Shown here in pieces: positions 42,801 to 53,100 of a DNA stretch of 64,000 nucleotides. A program made the translations under genes and the position numbers. How positions within the stretch are numbered: the stretch's first letter is position 1; every line of letters begins with the position of its first letter. The stretch is from Pterobdella sp. o SKG-2022 (Eukaryota > Annelida > Clitellata > Hirudinida > Piscicolidae), in NCBI GenBank assembly GCA_964035795.1, contig OZ038320.1, forward strand, positions 12,436,118-12,500,117, written 5' to 3'. Under the pieces are notes generated by a model. The model was not told the DNA's origin. It saw only the letters and a program-made list of their open reading frames with translations, and did no database searches.

Positions 42801-45800
42801 GATATTTTTATCACCTTTGTAACATAAAAGAATGATTAAAGTAAAAACATTTGATTCGTTTGAAAAATTATTCATAAAAAAATCTTTTTTTTGAAAAAGT
42901 GAAACTTACCTTTGTTGAGTAATGCAAAGTAATTTCATCTTGTTGCAATGATTGATGTAGTAAATGTATGGGGAAACTAGATGAAGAGACACTCACTTTA
43001 AATAGACATGTAAGAATTATCTGTACATATTAATAGTTTTTTTCAAAGCTTATTAAAAACGATTATCATTTATTTTCGAACATGTTGGAACTTTGAATTT
43101 AATTCATATTTTAAAAATAAAAAAACATACAAAGCACTCCAGCTAATAGCTCTCAAAATTTCTGACCTTAACGTATTCCATCGATGCAAGCATCGTCATA
43201 TTGAACAATACCACAAAGGTGGTTTTTTCAATACTTAACGTCCATTTGTTGATACATACGTAGGATGTAGCTTGGAGAACAACTTCAAGGAGTGTTAAAA
43301 TTGAAAGGCATGACATTGATTTTTCTAAAATGGGAAAAAAGAATTATGAACTTCAACGTTTTTGTGCTCGAATTTCAATATTTTTCTATTTTTAATGAAT
43401 ATATATGATCAAAGAAAATAAAATTTAAATGTCTTTACTTTTGTTTTTTGACTTAAGTTGAATAATCTTTTTCTGGAAAACAGATCAAATATTTAAAATT
43501 GAAAAAATTTATTGAACTTTAAAAAAAGCTCTTTTTAAAAAATAAAATTTATTTTATAATCAAAGTACTTTTTTGGCAGAATTTTTCTCAGTTTTCGACT
43601 TTTTTATGATACTTTTTATTGAATCTTTTAGCTTTCGGTAAATTTTTTTCTCGTCACATCTGAGTGTCTTTTCCTGAAATTTTCAAAATGGTAAAAATAG
43701 TTTCAATGTTTATTCAACAATAAAGTCATCAAGACTCAACGCAAACAAACAAACCACTACGAAAAATGAGACCTCCCAGAAGACGAGCAACAGTAGCCAC
43801 ATCAATAAAGACGTTATAACAGAGTAAAAAAGATAATTTTTTTCAAATAAATTATTAAAAATTGAATGAATTGATATGAATGAAATAAAATTAGTATAAG
43901 AATGTAAGAAGTTGAAATAGGCGGGATGGGTATAGCTGTAGTATTGGGAATGAATGATCGACCTCCACACATGCTTTTCATTTATTTGATACCTGTATTC
44001 CAAACACCACTTCTTCCACCAGCTTAAAGTCACTAGTAAAAAAAAAAATTTATAAAACAATAATTTAAAAAATTTTTTTTAAATGTATATTAACTATTTT
44101 TTCAATTAGATCATTGTTATTATTAGTTCATTTTTACGGCGCACAGTTTGCGAACTAGGTTTGGTGCAAAAACACTTGCGTAGTCAAAAGAATTAGGGTA
44201 GAAGGATGTGGGTATTCGTTTAGTTTTTAGTTATTAGTTTCGTTTAAGAACGCTTGCAAAAGTGTTCAAGAGAAAGTAAAAAACGCAAATTAGATGGAAG
44301 TAAATTCCATGAATGAGAGGTGGTATGTGAAAAAGAGTTAGAAAAGACAGGCTGATGCAGCCATAAACGGGAGTTTAAAAACCTGAAAGACCCATGAGTC
44401 TGTCTGATAAAAATAAGCTCATATAAATACGCCGGCTGATTGAAATTTAAAATGTTAGCAGTGAGCCACAGAACTTGAAGTGTGCTCTTTGTGCGACCAG
44501 CAACCAATGATTGGTTTATAATGATAAAAGTTTGTTGGATTAAATGAATTTATTGCAAGCTTTTATTTTTATTTAAAGTTTTCACAATTTTGTTTTTTAA
44601 ATACAGTATTTTACTAACAAACAGGTTGTAGTTTGACAAAAAGATTGTTGTTTTGAAGAGTGGTGTCCACAACAAAATAAAAAATTTTTTCTTCAAAGTC
44701 TTTGTCTTTTTTTTCCTTCACAAAATTTTTTTTCATGCTTTCCTTTTCAAAGAATGTTTCCAAATAAGGAAATAAATTTTTTTTATTCACAGCTTCTTCT
44801 TCAAGCTCATCTATCTTTTGCACAATAACCATTGATAAGGTCCAACTTCCCCCAGAATTATCATGCCATACTTCAATGTTTTTCAAAGTTCCAAGATCTT
44901 TCTCACAAGCTAGTAATACACTGACACACGAATTGGTTTTAAATGCGTTTTCGACGTTGATGTGAGTGTTTTCACTCTTGGATTGATCTCCTATTAACCT
45001 CACACCCACGTTAGACGTCGTTCCTTAAAGTTGATTTAAATTTTGAAATTTCTTTTGTTAAAGAATTTTAATAAGATGGAATTCATAAAAAATGTATAAT
45101 TTTTTGAAAAACTTTTTGATCTTCATTGTTTTTTAGCTTCTTATTATTTATTACAACAAAGCACAGTAAAGCTAACCAGATCCTCTTTTCCTTGACGTCA
45201 GGAAAGTAACTCTATAAACAACTCTGTTCCATCGACCACAAATATACAAATCTTGTTTTTGAATATTCAAAAATAGGATCCATGATATTATATATCCGCA
45301 AAAAAATACTAAGAGAAATGCAATGATGCTGAGGTTGAATAGACCACTTTTTTCGATCACTGCCTGTTGAATACGTCAAACTTTAACTTCTTCATAATTT
45401 TCGATACCAGAATAATTATTAATGAATAGATAACTTTGATAGGATGTATCATGGTATAGAAGGATTGTTTCATGGCTATCACAGGCACTAGGTTGTCACA
45501 CTCGCACTTCAAGGAGTTTATTGTGGCATCAACAACTTTGCATACTTTTTGTCTTGTTATATTGTTGCTAACAAATGTTTCTTTTTTATTTGTTTCATCA
45601 TTACTGTGTAATGGTGTGCAGCTGAAAACAAAGAATTCAAAAGAAGCTTTTGTGAAATTTTTATCTCTGTTTTGGAAGGTGATTTCGACTTGAGAAGAAT
45701 GAAGTTTCCTGATTTGAAAGTTTTTTTTTGTAAACTAGTTGAAATTTTTATTCAAGTTTTTTTGGAAATCAGCTTTAAAATATTAATTTTATGGTGAAAA

Positions 45801-48800
45801 TATTTTTGAAACCTGAAAATAAAAATAGGTTGAAATGAATCGATGTATTTAGAGTGTGTCCAGTCATCAATAGTTATATTCAAGTCTACAGAAATATTGG
45901 TTCCACTGAACTCAAGTTTAATGGCAAATGAGGAATATTCAACTTTAAGCATGAATTTTTCTTGTTTTAAAGCTTCGAGAATCATTTCATAATGCTTAAT
46001 GGAATCAGGGTTTGTTAATGAAATTTTAAAAAATGCTGTAGTTTCGATTTTATTTGCAATCTGAGCATTTTTTTTATTTTCTAGGTGATCAATCAAGAAA
46101 GGAGACAATAAAAAAAGATATGTTGATGATTTTTTCAAATACTTTTTGAACATGAAAAAACCTTGATGAGTTTCATCATTAATTAAGCTTGTAGTTTGTG
46201 CATTGAAATATACTTCAACCTCATCATATGATAAGTTTTTTTGAATTTTTTCGTATTTATTCGCCGTTGAAAAAAAGTTTTCAAACTTTATTATAGAAGT
46301 CTTTTCGTTAGAAACTTTGTGTTGCTGAGTGGCAACTAAAAAGTCCATTGTAATTTTTTCTAAATATTTTAAATATTTTTCTAATTTTTCTTCAATTTCT
46401 TTAAAATTTTTCTTCTCATAATTTTTCCATAAAATATTCCATAAATTATTCGATGTTTTCAAGAGATAGTACGGAATATTTTCGCTTCCTTTCAGTTCTA
46501 TATAAGAATAATTTTTATAGCCTTTAACCAGTCGTTCGAACAAAGTGAAAACTTTAGAAATGCTTGCATCGTCAATAGAGAAACTCTTTGGGTTGTTCTG
46601 AAGTATATTCGGATTTTAATTTTATCTTGTTTTAATTAATTTTTTTTGGTACTTAATTTAGGTTTTTTTTATTTTTCGACTATCTATCTATTCATGAATC
46701 TTCTTATTTTTTTTCATTATAAAAATCGAATGATATAACGCAAGTTTCAGTTATTTTGAGTTTTCTAGTTGGAATATTTGTAGAAAATGTAAAAACCAAG
46801 AAATAAATTAATTAGTTGAAACCATTGCTATTAAACCATTCAATTATCAATGAGAATTTTCCAATTTTTTTTATGACAATGAGAAAAAAATAAACGGTTG
46901 AAACAAAAGAACTTACTGATAAAAGTTTCATAAGAAATGAAGCCTGTTGTAACTTACTCCACTGGTCTACTACCAAAAAGTCGATCATATAAGAAAGAAT
47001 TTGATTTGTAGCGTTTTTGTGTATTACTTCAATATCAAATGCTTTTTTTGATAAAATATCTTTAGAGGTTTTGTTCCAAGACCTTTGTTCAATATGATGA
47101 CTACTGAAATCAGTTGGTAAGCTGTTGTTCAGCTTCAAACAAAAGCAAATAAGATCAGTGAGTATCGATGAATGATCAGCAGACTTTTTGCAATGGCTTA
47201 TATAAGTTTCTAGAAGATCCAAAAAATCCATTGAAAATTTTGAAAAGTTTTTTGAAGAAACTAGTAGTCGAAAACTGTAAAATATGAATTTTATAGACCA
47301 TCTTGCATTATAAAGTAATTGTCATAAAGTAATTGGACCGATTTTTTTTCATGAATAAATTTTTATCTTATTAAAAATTTTAAAGCTATTCAAACAAATT
47401 TTTTTCGTACTTGCTCAAAAAGATTTAATTCCAATACTTGTTTTATACACAATCTCAAGTTTTTCTCTTCCATGACTTTATTTTAATACATTAGATGATT
47501 GATATGGTAAAAAAATTCGCTCCGATTTTTTTGCTTCAGTCGGAGTTTATTATTTCATCGCTTACAATTTTTTTCTTAAATACAACTTCAAGAATTAAAT
47601 GTAATATGATAATTTTTGAAAGCCATCGATATCTAAATGTAAAATTATAAAAAGAAAAATCGAACTTTTTATCTTTCTCTAACATATTATAAAAAATCTA
47701 ATTTATAACAACGCATTGCTTGCAACAAACAAATTTTATCTGCACAATTACAGAAAAAAAGCTTTTAAAATACAAACCCTTTTTTGAGCTTCCTTGAAGA
47801 ATATTTGTCTACTAAATAGATTTTTATCTCCAATTTTTCAATTTCTTTAGTGAAAGTGGACAGGCGAAACGATACGGTCATTTTTGGTCCATAGTAAATA
47901 GTATAGACATCATCAAAATCAGGTATCGATAAAGTAATATGTAAGTATAAAAACTCATTAGCGTTCAGAAGCTCACAGTTTACATTGACTATATCGAACA
48001 ATGATAATACAAATAGTGAATTCGTAGAATTTAAAGTACAATACATGGGGGAAGGTAGAGGCAGAGGTGAAATATTTAAAGTACTGTATCCTATGACATG
48101 TTGTCCTATTTTTAAAGTAATTTCGTACGAATATTTTTGTTCCAAAAAACCTTGTTTCAAAACCAAAGTTTTAGAACTATTTCCAGTAGGACTTGTAAGT
48201 TTGTTCAATTCTAATACCACTGAATCATTTCTTATTACTTGCCAACTATATTTGCTGTAACATCCAAAGCCAAAACACCCACTTTTGAATCTTAGTGTGC
48301 GAGCACTACAGAAAAAGTAAGAATCACTACAAGATATACAAAAGACAGCTACTTTGGGTACCAAACCAACTTGAGTTTTAACCTTTAAGTCATAGCAAGA
48401 TATAAACATATTGAAAAATATTGAAATTAAAAATCAGTCCTTATTTACTTTTTGATAGGCCGGAAAAGAAACGTATTTATTGTTGGAAACCCTTAGCGAA
48501 AAAATGTAATTTCCTTTTGCTTGGAGACTTCCAGGTGAAAAACAAATATTAGTTTGATGAGGAAGTTTGAGAAGACATTTTTTAAACTTCATCTGTTATT
48601 TAAATGATTTTTAAATAATTGAGAATTGAGTTTAAATATAATAAAGAACCTTGTTAATTAATAATGTGCATTTCCAATTGAAATGCAATGACTTGTTCGT
48701 ATAATCAGGATCATATGAAGAATTTCCCAAAAGACAAATCCAATCTTGAAAAGATGTTAACATTTCATTTCCTCCTGAAATAATAGCTTTTGGTTTGGTT

Positions 48801-49893
48801 GAAAACACTTTCAAATTAATAAAAACATTCTCCTTTTGACCTGTTTCTATATAAGATGCCGTATACCTGCAAAAAAATAAAACAAAGTATTCCATGAAAA
48901 AAACTGAGCATACAATACGATTTTACTCAAAGTTTATTCAAATTATCTAATAAATATTAATTATTTCTCAAACTTAAATCAAAATGACTGTATTGACTTG
49001 ATTATAAAGGACCCCACGTGGAGGGATCTTGCAGGCAAATAAACATGGCTGGAGTTGTATGCTTCCCAGCTTTTAATGTTTACGCTTGATCCTTCAAAAG
49101 TTTGAACATAACTCTTATATTACACACTATATTGTTTACTTTAGATTATAAAAATTCTTCATTAATTTGAAAAATGTTCTCACCGTTTTTTGTATGGATA
49201 CTCCAACGATGTTGGAGACTGTAGAATGAACACCTTTCAACCTTCATTTGTAAATGAACATCTGAAGACCTTCAGTTTTAATGAAATTTCAATTTCATCT
49301 TTATGAGTATATGAATATTTTCGTAGCTTTTAAAAATAATCTTTAATTGTTAATTAATTTTAAATTCGCAAAGTTAAATCTCTAAGTACCTTAAAATATA
49401 CATGTTTTTACTACTCATTAACTTAATAACTGGAGAAAGACAGGTTTTTATGTCAATATCTCTGTAAGAAAATAGAAATGATTTAGAAGCTGTTAGAGTA
49501 TAAATTCCAGGTTGGTGGAAAATGACTTGAAGACTCTTCTGGTCTTGATTCAGTATCGTGAAGTTTGCCGTCAAGTTGTCTTTAGGTCTAAAAATAATAC
49601 AATCGACGGAGTATATCTGCATCATCAAACTTTATGAGTTTCAAATGTTGTTTCAAGTTATAATTCTAATTTCTTATACAATTTAAACTTTTTTTTCACA
49701 GATAGAGTGTTCGAAAATGATAAAAATCCATGAAATTAGTTACTCACTTGATGGTCCATTGAACGTGTTCAGTTACGAAAAACCACGAAAAAGCTACGAA
49801 AGAAAGCATCTGGTTAACGTGTGTGTAGTCTACTGGAGTGCTCAAATGAATTGAAAGTCCATGGAACATAGATTCAAAAGCTGGACTCGCCAT
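38988..49893 (-). CDS. Polycystin-1-like (PKD1/REJ family) membrane protein, about 27 exons
   Basis: The minus-strand exon chain gives about 2,100 codons. Domain order from the N-terminus: PKD-like beta fold, REJ region, helical GAIN-like region, degenerate GPS, first membrane segment, PLAT domain, further membrane segments, polycystin extracellular domain, channel-like segments, acidic cytoplasmic tail. This is the architecture of the polycystin-1/PKD1L/sea-urchin REJ family, eleven-pass receptors that pair with polycystin-2-type channels on cilia or sperm. Splice phases match in nearly all joins; the region 42910-43673 is less certain. The first in-frame ATG is 49893-49891, directly preceded by a stop, but it has no signal peptide. 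The true N-terminus may therefore be missing or lie in unrecognised upstream exons. Stop at 38988. Confidence 0.85.
39937..41222 (-). CDS. Polycystin-like exon block 7: channel-like membrane segments
   Basis: Exons 41222-41137 (GLTFESQIEASRVPGVYSFR), 41059-40904 (KIIFVLSLVLMLMQIIIVFF), 40849-40754 (LYPVIGIGLALLVK), 40632-40504 (LLLKLLPLFVISLTVVTVAS, ending SSYMFL) and 40260-39937 (YRSDFKSEVNSIVSTLKMML, LTSHGILDPLKSYHS, then YLKISFFILFSFAFSIVLHE). This is the S2-S6-like half of the polycystin fold. The pore segment reads MMLLTSHG and lacks the LGD-type selectivity filter of polycystin-2 channels, as expected for the polycystin-1 branch. The end of the last exon could be 39937 or 39946. Confidence 0.82.
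41327..42542 (-). CDS. Polycystin-like exon block 6: polycystin (TOP) extracellular domain
   Basis: Exons 42542-42202 (SKTIEKEGLWWWIYAVSKNI, then a Lys/Asn-rich insert, then LYVFQDIVLTQTRSLLG), 42055-41933 (Cys-rich SCIERMYQDQLCLTN, CCGLGWAGCGG), 41797-41749 (ELLVADPWCYVHHSPKS), 41607-41512 (GYQARIPSKDISSANQMLQH then LQDNQWIDHR) and 41418-41327 (SRILKFEVQVYSLNADMFVE). The LxxLxxxxWID(xx)(T/S)R signature and the following FEV..YSLNADMF strand are diagnostic of the polycystin domain. All joins are in phase. The intron 41608-41748 and the neighbours contain no other feature. Confidence 0.87.
42600..44032 (-). CDS. Polycystin-like exon block 5: membrane segments between PLAT and the channel half
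   Basis: Exon 44032-43773 (LSWWKKWCLEYRYQINEKHV, WRSII, then hydrophobic FYSVITSLLMWLLLLVFWE). Exon 43673-43569 (basic EKTLRCDEKKIYRKLKDSIK). Exon 43324-43167 (CLSILTLLEVVLQATSYV and FVVLFNMTMLASMEYVK, membrane helices). Exon 42995-42910 (FPIHLLHQSLQQDEITLHYS). Exon 42814-42600 (NNIILFSVFIFLFVPFIILE). The exon order fits the cytoplasmic loop and helices of polycystin-1. Phase does not close cleanly between 43569, 43324 and 42995, so a small exon or another donor may be missing. The PLAT-exon junction and exon 42814 are firm. Confidence 0.68.
44130..44515 (-). mobile_element. CR1/L2-like LINE 3' fragment in a polycystin-like intron
   Basis: On the minus strand, VLWLTANILNFNQPAYLYEL and SRLWLHQPVFSNSF, then SHTTSHSWNLLPSNLRFLLS, match the C-terminus of the LINE ORF at 26861-28762 (LLWLTANILYFNQPAYLYDR, HLWNSLPLNVRLSPS). 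The 3' tail CCTAGTTCGCAAACTGTGCG parallels CCTAGTTTGCAAACTGCGCG. A 5'-truncated relative of the young AK9-like intronic copy, in the intron upstream of exon 44032. Confidence 0.88.
44619..45023 (-). CDS. Polycystin-like exon 4: PLAT domain
   Basis: A single exon encodes TTSNVGVRLIGDQSKSENTH, then LACEKDLGTLKNIEVWHDNS and GGSWTLSMVIVQKIDELEEE. The NVGVRLIG and DLGxLxxIxVWHDNSGG signatures are diagnostic for the PLAT/LH2 beta-sandwich that follows the first membrane helix of polycystin-1. These domains bind lipids or partner proteins at the inner membrane face. The donor could be GTTAGT (44618) or GTTTGT (44622); the former fits the phase of the next exon. Confidence 0.92.
45177..46597 (-). CDS. 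Polycystin-like exon block 3: GAIN-like region, degenerate GPS and first membrane segment
   Basis: Exon 46597-45813 (785 nt) starts NNPKSFSIDDASISKVFTLF and is helical then beta-rich. Exon 45708-45408 carries FSCTPLHSND, VCKVVDATINSLKCECDNLV and PVIAM. This is positioned like a GPS motif (CxCxHLT), but has Asn for His and Val for Thr/Ser, so autoproteolysis is unlikely. Exon 45363-45177 follows a 44-nt intron (GTATCG...CAACAG) and gives the first membrane helix LFNLSIIAFLLVFFCGYIIS, then YRVTFLTSRKRGSG leading into PLAT. All three exon joins keep phase. Confidence 0.85.
46917..48382 (-). CDS. Polycystin-like exon block 2: REJ region
   Basis: Exon 48382-47778 (605 nt) encodes Cys-rich VAVFCISCSDSYFFCSARTL, FGCYSKYSWQVIRNDSVVLE, LKQGFLEQKYSYEITLKIG, CTLNSTNSLFVLSLFDIVNV and LEIKIYLVDKYSSRKLKKG, the central REJ repeat found in PKD1 and egg-jelly receptors. 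The phase-2 donor (GTTTGT) joins exon 47274-46917 starting FRLLVSSKNFSKFSMDFLDL, with a helical region NQILSYMIDFLVVDQWSKLQ ahead of the GAIN-like part. That exon ends at a perfect GTAAGT (46916-46911). Confidence 0.85.
48449..49893 (-). CDS. Polycystin-like exon block 1: PKD-like fold and start of REJ
   Basis: Exons 49893-49748, 49587-49390, 48866-48650 and 48592-48449 (minus strand) join with phases 2, 2, 0, 0. The first two encode FHGLSIHLSTPVDYTHVNQM, FVTEHVQWTIK and QVIFHQPGIYTLTASKSF, the strand pattern of a PKD/Ig-like domain. Then VFSTKPKAIISGGNEMLTSF, GNSSYDPDYTNKSLHFNWKC and LQAKGNYIFSLRVSNNKYVS follow the REJ pattern (AxISGG, DPD, FxWxC, GxYxFxLxV). Donors are GTGAGT, GTACTT, GTTCTT and GTAAAT. 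A 5' extension was looked for and not found. Confidence 0.78.
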
Positions 49894-50457
49894 TTAAAAT
49901 GTATTCAAACTTAATGCTTAAGATTTTTGAAGATTTCTATTGAAGACTGTGCTGTTTTATTTTTATTTGGAATTATTTTAGTCGAGTTTTGTACTATGGA
50001 ACTTATCAAATTTAAAAAATTTCAATAACCACTAGTTTTAGCTGGTTCGAGTTGAAAAGTGCTTCAATTATTTGAATGCAGCATTATCTTTCGAGAGATA
50101 TTTTTGAAGTTAAACAATATTTATTTCCTTGTATGAACAAAACTTCATTTATTCGTAACTAAATTGATTTTATTTTTCATTCTTATTTTTAATTTTTTAA
50201 ATTATGTGATACTTTTTAATATTCGAAAAAATTAGATTTCAAGGATTATCAGTATTATGAAGTAAGTTGGACCACTCAAATTATCTGTTATCTTTAATAA
50301 CAATTCATTTAGGATAATATTCTTAAATGAAATCTGTTTTTTATAAAGTTAAGTTTTTTCATGAAAAGTTGTTTATAGTTTTAATGTTTAATTTTCAAAT
50401 ATTTGTCATTTGTTCGGGTGTTGAAAAATAACTAAGCATTTTAAACTTTAAAAACAT

Positions 50458-50607
50458 CAATTGAGGATTCATACATTTATTTAAAAGAGAAGCTATAATT
50501 TTCGATAAGTATAGCCTTACCATAAAACATAAGCAGTTTTACTTAGCAGGTTATACTTATCGAAAGTTATAGCTTTTCTTTTAAATAAATGTATGAATCT
50601 TCAATTA
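50458..50607. mobile_element. Palindromic MITE-like hairpin, copy 2
   Basis: The arm 50458-50513 (GGATTCATACATTTATTTAA ... CTATAATTTTCGATAAGTAT) pairs with 50552-50607 almost perfectly around a loop of about 38 bases. The core CTATAATTTTCGATAAGT is shared with copies at 7770-7885 and 53775-53883. It is intergenic, upstream of the polycystin-like gene. Confidence 0.85.
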
Positions 50608-50774
50608 ATTTTTTTAAAGTTTAATTGCTAGACAAAACATACATACGATGTCTCTGAAAAGAAAAACTAGGCATTTTAAATTGATTCTAATATACAAAAT
50701 CTTTTGACATTGTTTCCTAAATGAAACGTTTAATTTTTATTTGATTTATTATTTTTCAGCCTGTTTGAGTCCAG

Positions 50775-50999
50775 ATAGTTCACAAGATTTATGCCTTCAT
50801 AGACCAGGTGTTGAGTCGGCACGAACATGAGGCAAAGCGAGTACAAATGGATCGTGAGTCAAACATCTCCCAAGCGAGCTATCTAGCACAAGATAAGTAT
50901 AAGTTCGCAAAAACTCAAATGCGTGAAGCGATTTTCAATTTAAAAACTACTTATATAAAAGCTAAAAGTCTAATGATTTCACTTCAATCAAGTTTTTAA
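50775..50999 (+). CDS. Orphan coiled-coil ORF, possible terminal exon
   Basis: After a TTTTTCAG-like acceptor region the frame IVHKIYAFIDQVLSRHEHEA continues as KRVQMDRESNISQASYLAQD and TYIKAKSLMISLQSSF, then a stop at 50997-50999. It is hydrophilic and heptad-like, with balanced composition unlike the AT-rich flanks, and AATAAA at 51098 would serve as a poly(A) signal. No partner exon was identified on this strand. I do not recognise the family. It could be the last exon of a small gene, a retrocopy, or chance. Confidence 0.3.
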   Translation: MVHKIYAFIDQVLSRHEHEAKRVQMDRESNISQASYLAQDKYKFAKTQMREAIFNLKTTYIKAKSLMISLQSSF

Positions 51000-51097
51000 A
51001 ACTGATATTTTTTTGCCTCCTATTATTTCAGAAAACACTATGAACGAACATTGATGTTTTTTAGAAGTTTATTTATAAATATATCTAAGCTTTTCAA

Positions 51098-51103
51098 AAT
51101 AAA
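51098..51103 (+). promoter_or_regulatory. AATAAA downstream of the orphan ORF
   Basis: The hexamer lies about 100 bases after the stop at 50999. It is suggestive only if the orphan ORF is a real terminal exon. Confidence 0.25.
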
Positions 51104-52029
51104 TTCCTAATTTGAGCATCTCACAATTTCTAAATTAGAATTTTTCCTCAATTTTTAATTTGTTCATTATTTTGCATAAAATTGTACAATTTGTTACATT
51201 TATGTCGTTGAATCGAAGTTAAAAAAAGATTTGAAGCTTCGAATCATTCTACAAAAAATGCTTGATTTTATACGAATTACTTGAGTTGTGAGTTTTTGAA
51301 GCCTTTCAAATGCTCTGATCAGGTATCAAAAAAGGCTACAATCTCCATCATTTACATTTAAAATAGCCATTAAGATGGAGTTTGTTTAATAATTGATTAA
51401 TAGACTAAGCGTTCAAGCTATGATAAAAATAAAAATAATCGAATTGAAATGACGACAAAAACAGTTTTCACACCAAAAATAAATTTTTTAAAAGTTCACA
51501 ACCAGAACAGATGTAAAAAATGAAAAAGGTGTTTTTAGTGAATTTTATTTTAAAAAATACTTTATGAGTTTTTGTGGAAACAAAACAGAAGAAAGATGTT
51601 TTATCAGAGTTCAGAAAAATAATGAAATATCGATCAAATAAAATTTACAAATTGTATGAGACAATCTGTCAATTATCGCTGTAGTTATTAAATCTTTTTT
51701 ACTTCACAAATCCCAAAATTAACATAAATAATTTCGACTGTTTTCATATTTTCACCCGTTTTTATACTGAAATTTTCAAAAAAATTATCTTTATAGATGG
51801 TGTTGAAAAATTAATTTTTTCCTTGTCCAATTATTTCTCGAAAATTTTATCAAATTGCATTTTTTGTTTCAGGATTTTTAATTTTTCAAACTTCATTTAT
51901 TATAAATCAAATCAACTCAAATATAATGGCTAAACACCATCGCAAATAAACTCTTACAAATTGAGTCAGTTTCTACAGTTTTTTTATATGTAATTAAAAT
52001 ATATTGCTCTATTGTTCATGTAGCCTTCA

Positions 52030-53100
52030 TTCTCCCTCTTTAGTAACAACGTAGTTGAAATACTCCAGTAGTAGTTTTCATTGATCAAAGCCTTGTTTTC
52101 CGTTTTGTAGAATTCTAGGATTTTCTTAAATTTTAAGAGTAATTTTGACTTCTCAATTTTTATTGGTAATACATTTCAGTAGCTTTTTACTCTCTCTTGG
52201 AACGATGATTGGAATACTTTGTTTAACTCATTATTATTGCTACTCAAAAAGTTGAATTTAGATAATAGATTATTTCTGTTATTGCCTACAGTTAGTATGT
52301 TAGATCTTACATCTGAGTAACTATTAATTATTTTATATACTTTTATTAAGTCTCCTCTAATACACCTCTCCGCCAAAGTTGTTAATCTTAAAACTTTCAG
52401 TCGTTCACTATAAGTTAATGGTTCTAATTCTGTTATTTTTTTTGTAAATTTTTCTGCAAATTTTCTTTTTTTATTATCATACCCCAGTTACCATGAAGAA
52501 CTGGAGGATTCCAGATTTTTACGCAATCTTTTAGATGAAGTCTTATTAATGTTTTTTAGCCTGCCAACATTGTAGTTTTTTCTCTAATAAGAAGATTTCT
52601 GGTAACCCATCCTATACTTTTGTTAGCTTTAGCTATAAAATGGTCTATACTCTTTTTTCAGTTCAAATTATTGTTAGTGAAAAGTTCTAGGTCTATTTCT
52701 TCATTGCTATCATTAATGTTATGGTGATTCAATGTATGACTGTTATTATAAGAGTTATTATTGTAATTTAGATGATTTAATTTGCATTTTTCGATATTAA
52801 ATGAGAGTAGCCAATTCTTTTACCATATTTCCAGAGTCTTCACAACTTTTTCAATCAAACGGTGAGCTTTGGCAATTTTTAATCAGCTTGAAGTCATCTG
52901 CAAAGAGTTTTGTGCATTGGAGCTTCCGTCGGGCAGATCATTGAGGTAGATGGAAAATAAAAGTGTTGCTAAAACAAATCCTTGAGGTACTCCAGATTCG
53001 ACAACCCTTTCCTTTGATTTGCAACCATTGACTGAAACATACATTTTTTTGTCTTTCAAAAATGCTGAAATAACTTTCAGTAATTAATGGCTAATTCCTT
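52030..53100 (-). mobile_element. Decayed LINE reverse-transcriptase remnant
   Basis: On the minus strand, GVPQGFVLATLLFSIYLNDL near 52990-52930 is an RT motif. It is followed by FIAKANKSIGWVTRNLL near 52620 and, at 52376-52176, AERCIRGDLIKVYKIINSYS, the conserved end of a common LINE type (RRIRGDLIEVYKI). Stops throughout. Distinct from the other LINEs in the window. Intergenic between the polycystin-like gene and the type I membrane gene. Confidence 0.82.

Noticed and set aside
47985..48260. Plus-strand ORF of 91 codons
   Set aside because: Antisense to the REJ exon (48382-47778), which has clear family motifs.
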